DNA of 64,000 bases from Glandiceps talaboti (lineage: Eukaryota; Hemichordata; Enteropneusta; Spengelidae). Both the position numbers and the translations under genes were made by a program. The notes below the pieces were generated by a model, which was not told the origin of the DNA, searched no databases, and worked only from the letters and a program-made list of their open reading frames with translations. The stretch is taken from the NCBI RefSeq assembly GCF_964340395.1, contig NC_135555.1, forward strand, positions 27,368,725-27,432,724, given 5' to 3'. Positions 13,761 to 23,571 of this stretch are shown here, piece after piece; position 1 is the stretch's first letter; each line of letters starts with the position of its first letter.

Positions 13761-16710
13761 CATTTTTTTCTATATTTTGAAGGTGGACGTAAGACTTTTT
13801 TTTACTTTTCATATCATTCTATTGCTCATTATTACATGGTTGTGCCTTAGCATGCAAATATACAACAACAAACAATATCTATAACATAAAAATAATCTTT
13901 AATATTCATCAAGTGCTGAATGTATGTGGTAAATCTGAAATGTCATCCCACAATATAAAAAGGAGGAGTATCATATCACTCGGGCCCTAGGCCCCAGGCC
14001 ATCGGTCGAATGTGACTTCTCTTTGTCTAATATTACTATACACTTTTCAACTCAGTGTGACACAGAGGACCCAAAAATAAATAATTTGGTCACATAACTT
14101 CACTGCTCTTTCAAAAATAGCTGACAGTCTCTAAAAAAATTGACAGAATCTGTGATATTTTTTATTAGCATTGGTAGTATAAGAAAAAAAATAAAAATGA
14201 GACACTAACACTCATGAGAAGTCAGGGAGTAGATAAATGGCAAAGATTTGGTAAATTGTCATTGCTACAGTACTTGTTACTAGTAGTTGCAATGTACATG
14301 TACATGCAAAGTCAATTGACAGTCCCCTAGTATGTTACTACATGTGTATTGTTGAACTTGATTTTGATACATGAAACATTTTCAGCATACGGTCCCAAAC
14401 ACCAATGGCAGCATCTGGTATAAAATATATGGATATTGTAATCTCAACAGTGCCACGTGACATAATTGGCTATTCAAAATGACTGAAAATCTTAGGTAAT
14501 CTGATATCAACAATATTTTCGGTTGTGTTCATCAGAAGTGTTGAGGATTGAACGTATGATGGGCAACACATGTAACAATAAACTTACATAAATTCAGACA
14601 AAAAAAGTATTTTACATTGTACATGTGCTACTGTTGATCTCGTTGGCATGTATCACATTGTGGTATCTAAACTATCCACATGCATACATAAACCTACATT
14701 GCTTCATTTGTGAACTACATGTAAAACTGTAAAACCAAGTTGATACAGGAAGATAACAAACAACAAGACACTAACAACATCTTGTATGATGCTCTCAAAT
14801 AAACTAGTGATACAGCATACAAATGTAAGAATTTGAGCTACAAACAACTATACAACACTATTTGCAATATAAATGTTATTAAAATAAGAAGAAAATAATA
14901 TGTAGATGATAAAATAAGGTACAAATCATAGACTAATATTGTCATGAACAGTTACACATGTGCATGTAGTTTTTTATTTTTACATTTTGAGAATATACAT
15001 GTAATACCACTGTCAATGTTCATCCTTATTTCTTGAGTGTGTAAGGAGTTGTAGCTCACTGTTCAATCAAGTAATGCCTCTTCCTGGTACACTCTTTTGG
15101 GTATGAAAATTGTCCATACACAGCTCATCACCAGTATTGAGTAGACCCTTCAAAATATCAATTTCAATAGGTGCAGGCTTATCCCAGGTTTATTGTATTC
15201 TTTTCCTGAAATTCAACAACAAGAATGACAAGGTTTATTATTCTCAATATTTCTTTTGTATGTTGACTCTGGCTGATGTCGAGACTCTGGCTGATGTCGA
15301 AATTGCAAATCATACAATGCACAAAACAACAAAACACTTGAACTGAAAATAAAAATTGCAACAAGGAAAAAATGAAAATAAGTTTCATTGTACAATGGAA
15401 TGCCCACATGTTTGTATGCATGTCTACATTTTTCACAATATTTCAACATTGCTAGAGTTCAAACATACTCTATAGAACAAGAAATGAACTATGTGTATCT
15501 TGCTATTATTTCAATGAAACATGTACATAACTGTCTACCTCTGAGATACACTTCACACATAACATTACATAAGCAGATGACTTATCTCGATAGTTCAATA
15601 GTTTAATATGTTAATACTCATGAAATTCAGTTGAACACTTGTCAAGAAAAGTTACAATTTGTTTATATAATTTATTACACATTTACTTTGGTCTGAACTG
15701 ATTGATATGTGTAACCTGACTCGAATATACAAATGAAGTATCAGAAAAAGTATTGCTTGTTTTGAGATAATAACCATGACATACTAAAAATCTGACACTC
15801 TAAAAAAATGGAAATTAGAAATACATGGTCACCTAATTCTAGTAGTTTCAAAATTCATTTCTGGCTGTTTTGAACAGAGTACACGAATACATTTCATTCA
15901 TAATACAACACATAGAAAATTCTGAACATATTCATATTTACCTTGATTGTGTTGAAGTCTTCCGAAAGTGATCCCAATGTTTTCTGCTTGCCTTGCCTTC
16001 TATCTCTGTCACCTGGCATCAACACATGTCTGTGTTGACATCCCAAGTCCCGTTGCATTCTATGTATAGCATTCAGATTTGCGATGTCAAATATGTTGAC
16101 ATTGTTATCATTCAGATAATTACTTTACAACGAACAGTTTGTTTGATTGCCGTGCACCACAGTGTTTATAGATACCTTGCCCACGCTGACGATCATAAAT
16201 ACAGCAATGCCTATCATAATTTCGGAGCGTCGCCATTTTGACATCGTACTATTAGCTGACCTTACACTTCTTCAATGACACGACACTAGCCATTTTACGA
16301 CCGAGGTTCGATTTGTTGACACTACAATCTCCAATATGGCGGACCTTGATCCCATGTGTGTCTATACACAGTTCTGACGTGTTGAACACTGATTTTCAAC
16401 AACAAAAACATCAAAAATAGCCTAGAAACGTCCCCAACCTACTACGGATCTGTGCGTAATGGTCGCGTTCTCGCCATTTTTAAAAACTCGCACAAATTTT
16501 GCTCAAAATTCATGTAAAAATCACGGTTTTCTTGTGTCAAACACGGTCAAACGTACATACTACAACATAATGGGTGTATGGCTCCCTAGCTTACTCATAT
16601 TTGACAGCTGGCCCCTCAGCAATGTCTTTAACTATGAGTTACATTATCAAGTTGTAAATAGCGTGTGTTAGCTTAATCTCGCGGATAAATACCGTCGAAC
16701 GGCAACTAAA
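13761..16710. other. No gene recognised
   Basis: A/T-rich. A 14-bp duplicated word (CTCTGGCTGATGTCGA twice at 15268-15301) is the only local repeat noted. Open frames are short and motif-free. A degenerate echo of the 382-bp unit may lie near 14455. Confidence 0.45.
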
Positions 16711-16959
16711 GGGTTAAGGAACTAGAATGAACCATTTTGTTCATTTTAGTGACATTTTATTTAGTATCATCTATTAAAGTAGTATCGGTGAACAACACAA
16801 GCCTTTCAAAGTTTCACATTTCATTTTGTTTTTGTACCGTAAACCACAGACAATTAAGAAAATGCAAACAATCCAGCAATCTGAGTCGGCTTCAAGTTCG
16901 CCCTGAAAAGGGCCACAATGTTTGTTTCGATCTTGCCTATTGCTACTCTGAGTCCAGTC

Positions 16960-17385
16960 GCCATTTCAGCGACATAATATTGTAACAGTCCCAGGGGTAA
17001 CAGTAGATCTGTTAGCAAGATTATTGTAACATTGTAGCGAGTATCAAAGCATCACCAGCCCAATCACCAACCACGATTATAAATCGTTACAAGTTTGGTG
17101 CACAAGTCAACATAGTACAAGCTCATGCATGGCAATACCAGGGCCTTGGGAAGTGGAGTTGAATATCTGGGTTATGGAAGTACGGTTTTGACTTTTATGT
17201 TGTTGATAAATGAGTATTTGTTTTACATGTTCTAAAAGAATTATGGTTGTCAGTACAGTACAGTAACAATCCTAAATGGTCAAGTTGAGTTGAGCAATCG
17301 CGATGTTCTGCAACACATGGCATCCGTACATAAACATCGAGATGCAAGGGCTGAACGTATTCAGTTATTCATAAATGTCTGATTA
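16960..17385. repeat. Dispersed repeat R, copy 1
   Basis: Shares 'gtaacagtcccag', 'caagctcatgcatgg', 'gttgataaatg' and 'cgtattcagttattcat' in the same order with copies at 36840-38590 (split) and 37490-37935. Unknown family, no coding capacity. Confidence 0.6.
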
Positions 17386-17387
17386 TC

Positions 17388-18180
17388 AGCCAAATGATCA
17401 TGTATATTGCAAAGATAGCAACATGGTTGGATAAGCAACTGGATAGTCATTCAGCAAATGAACACCTATTGTTTGCATTGACTATAGCACATGGATAAGC
17501 ATTTTTAAAAACTGTACAGTTCACTGTACAATATCTTACCCACAACTCTCTCTGATTGGTATGCTTGGAGGTTCCTTATTTTATAACTTTTTCAATAATC
17601 CATACTTTTCAACATTTTAAGCATAGAAATTAAGTTTAATTAATATGTAGCAAAAGTACGATTAGGAATCAAAATTAAAGTTCTAAATTTTGTACAAAAA
17701 TGAATCAACAACTAAATTAAGCATGTGCTGTGAATAAAACACTTTTCACTGTCAAAGTGTCAATAACTTGGGTAGTCAGTGTGTATGATGAGTTTTAGTA
17801 TGTAAATTTCTTTTGTCATACCTATTCAAATAAATCTATATCTTTGGCAAAGTCATAACAGGTGCATATATTTTCCTTAGTTTCGTCGCAAATATTCTTC
17901 ATGTCTTTCAAGAAAATCTGTTGACAAATTTCTAAAATTGCTACTCCTACAATAAATCACTGATACCAGAACCGATGAAAATGGGTATTCAGAAACTCAT
18001 CAGCGGCAATTCTACAATTGCCAAATGGAAAAAATGTTTTTACAAAACCCTATACACTGGTGAGATTTGTCTGACTTGAAGGAGATGATGTCCAACACTA
18101 CAAATCAGAGAGAGTTGTGGGTAAAATGTTGTACAGTGCAGTTGTGCTACAATGCCATTGGTGGTATTTTTATAATTTGC
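17388..18180. repeat. Family-1 3' end, split by a TIR element
   Basis: 17388-17521 and 18139-18180 rejoin to the usual 3' end of family 1 (actgtaCAGTTgtgctacaatgcc). The split is caused by the element at 17522-18138. Its end lies only about 40 nt upstream of CHD exon 1. Confidence 0.75.
17522..18138. mobile_element. TIR element with CAC ends and 5-bp TSD
   Basis: Left end CACTGTACAATATCTTACCC continues as ACAACTCTCTCTGATT; the right end is its inverted complement with few mismatches, giving a TIR of about 36 bp. CAGTT is duplicated at 17517-17521 and 18139-18143. CAC termini with a 5-bp duplication are typical of Transib-type elements; CACTA elements also start CACT but usually duplicate 2-3 bp. 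There is no transposase inside, so it is non-autonomous. Confidence 0.7.
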
Positions 18181-18218
18181 CTTGGCCAAATAACTTAGTA
18201 AATACTGTCATCTCACAG

Positions 18219-18306
18219 ATGGGGTCGCTGGGAAGATATTATAAGAACTGGAAAATTCAAGAGGAAACTTGGAGAAAAGGATGTGGAGGCTGTTTCAAGA
18301 ACAATT
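18219..18306 (+). CDS. CHD7-like: CHD exon 1 of window: SANT-like segment
   Basis: Follows the acceptor ctgtcatctcacag and ends at the donor ATT|gtaagt. Reading with two carried-in bases gives GWGRWEDIIRTGKFKRKL and then GEKDVEAVSRTI. The GWGRW...DI...GRFKR...L pattern is the start of the SANT-like DNA-binding region of CHD6-9 after the motor. It begins in phase 2 and ends in phase 0. Just upstream are the end of a family-1 repeat and a TIR element, so the branch point and pyrimidine tract lie within about 40 nt of transposon sequence. Confidence 0.9.
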
Positions 18307-18845
18307 GTAAGTCAATGGATTTTTTATTTTTGTGTCAATCGAAGGAAAAAAGTCAAAAATTGAAATGAGCTGTTGATGATGATCAAAGTTCTTGTCCCTC
18401 TAATACATAGAGCAGTTAAATGTTCAATGAGTACTCAAGAACAAAACTGTTTGTTTGACTGAAAACAGCTCCTAAACATAGTCATTCTATGGAACCAAGT
18501 ATACCTGATTACACCTCATGTATGTGTGCCATACATTGTTGGCACGTGTGTGTAATCAAATGTGAATTATTCTAGTGTACTCTAGGGCAGCCTTTAGTAA
18601 ATATACAACAACAGTACTTATAAATGCATAAGGAACTTGTGAGACAGTCAGAATAAATAGATGTAATCTATGAATAAAAATTCTTTTTCAAGGTATTCAA
18701 AGGCAAGACATATTAGGTAAACACCTGAATATATTTGAATGTTATGGAACAGAACAACATTAACAGTTATACGTGTGAAAAGTGTTAATATTCGCACGCA
18801 CCAAATAGAACCCAATAGAACATACCTGAGATATAAAATAAGCTG
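18307..18845. other. Intron 1 start, nothing recognised
   Basis: No gene or repeat recognised in this stretch of intron. Confidence 0.5.
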
Positions 18846-19115
18846 ATTAGACTGGGAATGACATGAATAATCTATTAATTCCAAGGGGTTTCAGCATTCC
18901 GAGACGGAAAACGATTTCCTCTTCCTTCAACCTCAATAGTTTCTCATCGCCAGAAACCTTACAATTTCCTGAAATAGACATATCTGATACACTGTGATCA
19001 TTGGTAATAAAATGCATAGATACAGGATAGTTATGATTCTTTTGTCTGGTCAGACGGAGATGTCCCACGAAACGATTACCAAGACGACGTACAGTCGAAC
19101 CTATACACACACACA

Positions 19116-19167
<52 letters not shown>

Positions 19168-19640
19168 CATATTTCTGGCATTTAGTGCAATACACTACGT
19201 TAGTACTAATACAAGTAAATCTACTCATAAGAGCCACACTGTTCTTAGGGCCAAAACATGATTAGTATTAATAATGAAACGACATGTACCACATCGAGTA
19301 CGATCGCATGGAAATAAACCAGCATTAACTTCTAATCCATGTTGTTCTGTATGGACACCATATCTCTAAGACTAGTATCACAACGCCAAGCTGTTAAAGG
19401 TACTTCAGGAAATAATGAATTGGTAACCCTATTAGAACGTAAGATATTAAAATGCTTGTATATAATGTTCTTAACTCTAGTGGAAAAAGGATGGTATGTT
19501 AGAGCCAATATGGGACGATTGTTGTTACTCTTCTGATAAAACACGACTGTCCTAGGTCCACGGACTATAAGGTTGCGTGCTTCTGTTGGTAATTCGCGAG
19601 TGGATATAAAAGCATTAACAATATCCATAATCTTGTGTTA
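18846..19640 (-). pseudogene. Penelope-like element C-terminal (GIY-YIG) fragment
   Basis: On the minus strand, 19628 downward reads PILALTYHPFSTRVKNII, then a segment with paired cysteines (FPCDRTRCGTC), then FTCISTNVVYCTKCQKYVV, then IGSTVRRLGNRFVGHLR and a tail ending RLGMLKPLGIN. This order is the C-terminal region of Penelope-like retroelements, whose GIY-YIG nuclease starts at the VYC..C segment. A stop interrupts the frame before the FTCIS block, and a (TG)n run sits inside the GIY-YIG core. It is dead. The reverse transcriptase part is absent. Confidence 0.75.
19104..19165. repeat. (CA)n microsatellite
   Basis: About 60 bp of CA repeats, with a single CC break. It lies within the Penelope-like fragment, between the cysteine block and the IGSTVRRL block. 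Confidence 0.9.
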
Positions 19641-19788
19641 TAGCTCTGCACATGTTCTAAACACTTTGCAGGCAGAAAGCAGTAGAGATTCTTTGATTCT
19701 TTGAAATGTTAAAATCATATCTGAAGACCACAAAGAATATAAGCTATACCTTAAAATCTGTATGACAGACAGAATCTACAGACATTAA

Positions 19789-20589
19789 CCCTTTCACCAC
19801 CAGTACCCATTATACCAGGACGCGCTAGGGCGCCCACCAGAACCCGGTATACCGGGGACACCATTCACCTATCTTGCCGTAAAAACTGCATAATTGGTTT
19901 TGTGGGTACAGCATGTCGGTAAAAAGTGCCACTTTGTAGTCCGATTCGGACTCATATACTACCAACTTGTAGGCATTTCTGACTGATTTTGAGGATAAAT
20001 TGTATGATAATTTTTTCTTGTTCTATCAAATAATGATATATAAATTATAATTACACAAACTGATTTTTCTGAAGGTATTGGGGCGACAACTTCAGATATT
20101 TTTGTCCCTTTCATTGCTGATGCGGGGACAGACTGTTGCATCATAATCAGATTAGTGAGCCGTTAATTATTTTCGTTCAAATTTAATACAGCTAAAAATA
20201 ACATTTTCTGCCAAATTTTCGCTGATTTTGACCATTTAACCAGTATACAGAATTTTTGTAGGAACATAAATGTTGGTATTTTCAATTTTGTTTGTAATAT
20301 AAATGTTTTGTTTATTTGTGATATGTCAATAAATAAACAACACGTTTTTTTTACCAATATTTTATCATTTTAACCCAAATTTCAGTTGTGAATATGATAT
20401 TTGAATGTGTTTATTTGTAAGTATGATATAGACGATTTATTTTCCAGTAAAACGATACCCAATTTTCAAAGATTGAGCAATTCTAAGTATTTTTATATCA
20501 ATTTGATTGCATACCACTCTCTCTCACCTTATGTTAGTGAGGGGGCTGGTGGAGAACAAAATCCCATGAGGCCAATGGTGGTGAAAGAG
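19789..20589 (+). mobile_element. TTAA-flanked element E2, internally deleted
   Basis: TTAA at 19785-19788 and 20590-20593, ends CCCTTTCACCACC and GGTGGTGAAAGAG. It has the same end structure as E1: a damaged palindrome, CGCGCTAGGGCGCCC, then intact CCCGGTATACCGGG. It is 801 bp long, about half of E1, E5 and E6, because the interior is missing. It lies in CHD intron 1, about 100 bp before exon 2. Confidence 0.85.
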
Positions 20590-20690
20590 TTAAAAACACT
20601 CGGTGTATAGTGTAGTAAGTTGTTATGTATACATGTACCTTGATAAGTGTATGGCTGTATACCTAATTGCACAATGCTTTTTGTCCACAG

Positions 20691-20802
20691 CTTGTGTATT
20701 GTCTTCAGTACTACAAAGGTGATGAGAAAATCAAATCGTTTATCTGGGATTTGGTAACTCCCACTACAGATGGAGCTGTTAAAAGCTACAAAAATCACTC
20801 AG
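20691..20802 (+). CDS. CHD7-like: CHD exon 2 of window
   Basis: Acceptor tgctttttgtccacag, donor TCAG|gtaata. The frame reads [20 protein letters not shown], followed by [17 protein letters not shown] plus one base. The [20 protein letters not shown] block is highly characteristic of CHD6-9. The exon enters in phase 0 and leaves in phase 1 with a G that must join GT to make Gly; this G is what makes every AG of the repeat array downstream frame-compatible. Confidence 0.95.
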
Positions 20803-21375
20803 GTAATATATCCAACGTACTGATTCCTTCCATAGTTGTGGTAATAGATGTATTTCAATAACACTAATCACCATGTACAGGGTTTGTGTTAATCTGTTAT
20901 TCTGCAATGGGACGCAATACATTTCAATGGGACCCATTTCAATTATCACCCGTTAGTCCTTGGGACCCGCTAAGATCTTAGTATCTGTGTATGCAATGAC
21001 ATTGTCACCTAAGTTTTTTGCCCATACTTGCATATTTATTTACTTAAAAAGACAATGAACTATACAAATCTTTGTGAAAAGAAGACAGTGCCTTCATATG
21101 CAAGGCAATGCGAGAATTGACAGTATACATTGACGCCTTCAGATAAAGTGGTTATGTTACATCTGATCATTAGTTTCATGTTCAGTTTTACTCTAAAACA
21201 CTAGTAGGTGGACATCATAGATTGCTAAGTTTCTGACCGCATGCATTTTCCAAGATGGCAGCAAATGTATTGTGATATTTTGGCATGCCCAATAGTAAAG
21301 TATAGAAAGTCTCTCGTATCATGAAAAAAAAAATGGAAAGAGGACAATCATAACAAATAAAGAAAAGTAACAGTA
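20803..21375. other. Intron 2, nothing recognised
   Basis: No coding or RNA signal and no recognised repeat. Confidence 0.5.
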
Positions 21376-21790
21376 CTACGATGAAATATACAAATGATTA
21401 CACCTTCTGGTGTATGTTTGTTGAATAAATTTACTAGTTGCTCTAGGCTTATTGGTCATTATAAAGGTCCATTTGTGTGACTCATTAAAGTTTACAAAAT
21501 GTGGACATGAATCAAGTAAGGTATTATAGAATAAATCATGATAGAATGGACAGTGAAATAAAAAGTGGGATTCGTCCTCAATTGACTCTCTATTACATAA
21601 CACACATCGGCAACCTTATAATCCCTTGCCCCTAAAATGACTTGTTTCAAGTGGAAGAATTCCTATTCTCAACTCAACAAAAAGAGAGCATTCAGTTCTT
21701 GACAAATCTAAATCTAAATATTTTTCACAACGATATGTTGTTTTAAAATTACCGTAAGTGCATAATTTCGGTTTATTATGAACATTGCTG
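21376..21790 (-). pseudogene. LINE C-terminal fragment
   Basis: On the minus strand the translation gives TYRCEKYLDLDLSRTECS, then LFVELRIGILPLETSHFR, a stop, and then CRCVLCNRESIEDESHFLFH with a following CPFY. The pattern RIG.LPLE...C.LCN...IEDE.HFLF.CP.Y is the C-terminal cysteine/histidine region found after the reverse transcriptase in many animal LINEs. One in-frame stop and the truncation make it non-functional. It is not obviously the same element as the endonuclease fragment near 1.1 kb. Confidence 0.7.
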
Positions 21791-21807
21791 ATACCAGCAG
21801 TGTTTGC

Positions 21808-22190
21808 AGTGACGCAAAATCATGAGTATTATATGCAACGGAGATTAGATTTACGCATATTTGATCGAACGATCCGCATCGTATACACAACCAATTTTGT
21901 TACATTTGCCATGCCCCCTCGACTGACAATAGGGCATCGTACTGAATGAGAGTCTATTGTTTTTATTAGCACAACTGAACTGATAAGGTTCACTAGTGCT
22001 ATAGGCATGGCAAAGTGTCTGTCTCTGGCTGTCTGTCTGTGTGTGGATGTATGTGTGTAAACAACTTAAAGTCAAAAACCGCTGGACCGATTGCTTTGAT
22101 ATGTGGTGGTCATGTTACTACTTGTGTCTAGTTGGGAAATTGTTGAAATGAAAATGATTGCATCAGAGATGTGGGTTTTGGGTTTGGCTC
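21808..22190. repeat. Dispersed 160-bp repeat followed by family-1 5' end
   Basis: 21808-21962 matches 9608-9775. At the T run around 21962 a family-1 5' end begins (AGCACAACTGAAC hairpin, TG-rich tract, 'aacaacttaaagtc'), so family 1 inserted into the older repeat next to T. Confidence 0.6.
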
Positions 22191-22820
22191 AATTCAAACA
22201 AAATATTGTTCTGTAGGGTAGCGGTAAGAACTGATTAGTTTTTGGTAAACATTCCATTAATATTAAATAGCAATCTATGTAATTATTGGATTTTCGGTAA
22301 TTAGGCAATATCTGAAGAATGCACACTTCAAATTCCTTATAACTTGGTACATACATTTGCACCAAAGCGGCACCTGTCCTGAAAATATTACTAATGCAGC
22401 TTTTAGTTTTAATAAGTTATTAGCATATGTTTGTTAGGCCACAATAAAAGAAAAAAATACTTTCTGGTCAGGAAATGTCTAAAATGGCGCGACGATGTGA
22501 TTTATTTATTTCTTTTTAAATTCTCAACAAATGTTAATCAATCTACTTATCATTGCAGTTACTGTTCTTTTATTTAGTACTTTACAGCAAGTGTGTATGT
22601 GGGGCAGATGCCATAGGCTTGTTCATGTTGTCATCACTGATGGCAATTAATGTAGGGAGAGTTACTTTTGTGTTTTCCCTTTCATCTGCAGACTGGGCAA
22701 AAAGCAATCAATGAAAAAATAACTTATTGCATATGTTCTGTTGTATTCCAACAATTGTCTGTAGGAACGACAATCTCAAAACTTTGACCCTTACGGAAGG
22801 CATTCAGTTTAAATCTGGTA
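22190..22820. repeat. Helentron-like family 3, partial
   Basis: Joins family 1 at 'ggctcaattcaaac' and matches the family-3 copy at 35884-36490 through 'tttcggtaattaggc' and 'cttacggaaggcattcag'. No coding capacity. Confidence 0.55.
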
Positions 22821-22962
22821 GTGTGTATTTAATTGATCAATGATTGTACAAGTAACAACAAATGCATTGAAACTAAAAGGTGTTTAATAAGATACTGTAC
22901 ATGTGTTTGTGAGTTTATTATCAAGATGTTTATGGAGTTTTTGTATATGCAAGTGATATTAA

Positions 22963-23350
22963 CTTTTTCACCACCATTGGCCTCATGGGATTGTTTGTTC
23001 TCCACCAGCTCCCTCACTAACATAGGGCGAGAGTGAGTGTGGTGTAATCAAATTGATATAAAAATACTTACAGTCGCTCATTTTTGAAAAAAATAAGGTG
23101 CCATTTCATTGGGAAATAAATTGTCTACATCATACTTGCAAATACATACAGTTAAATGCCACACACAGAACCGAAATATGGATTAAAGTAATAAAATATT
23201 AATAAAACAAACATGACTTGTTTATTCATTGACATATCACAATTAAACACAATATTTATGTTATAAATAAAATTCAAAATACTAACATTTATGTTAATAC
23301 AAAACTTCTGTATACTGGTTAATTGGGGAAAATTTGGCAGAAAATTTTCA
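22963..23350 (-). mobile_element. TTAA element E3, truncated
   Basis: TTAA at 22959-22962, then CTTTTTCACCACC and the right-end sequence of E5/E6 ('ttggcctcatggg', 'ccctcactaaca'). Similarity stops near 23350, so the palindrome end is lost. Truncated copy. Confidence 0.7.
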
Positions 23351-23571
23351 CTTAATATTTCAGTAATTTGAAAATTAAAGTATCATTTTATTTTAACTTG
23401 CATGTACTTTACAACTAAATTGAAAAACCTAATTTTTAACCATTTTGAAAAAATCAATTAGGATACCTAATTAAAACAAATAAATCACTATTACCTCTGA
23501 AGTGACAATGTGATTTACCAAGTTATTCTATCACTAACAACCAGCCTCTTATCAAAGCCCATGCAAGTTTT
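23351..23571. other. A/T-rich intron before the array
   Basis: Low-complexity A/T-rich sequence without recognised features, ending in an unusual C-rich patch just before the first CCAGGT of the array. Confidence 0.4.

Larger units (their letters stand above)
10610..16713. mobile_element. Possible 6.1-kb TTAA-flanked composite element
   Basis: TTAA at 10606-10609 is followed by CCCTTTGAACC, and AACTAAAGGG at the other side is followed by TTAA at 16714-16717. The inner right end carries 'accgtcgaacggcaac', reminiscent of the 'accgttgaacggcag' in the E1 end. Inside are 382-bp tandem repeats and a nested family-1 element. The terminal match is only about 7 bp, so pairing of these two ends is tentative. 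Confidence 0.35.
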
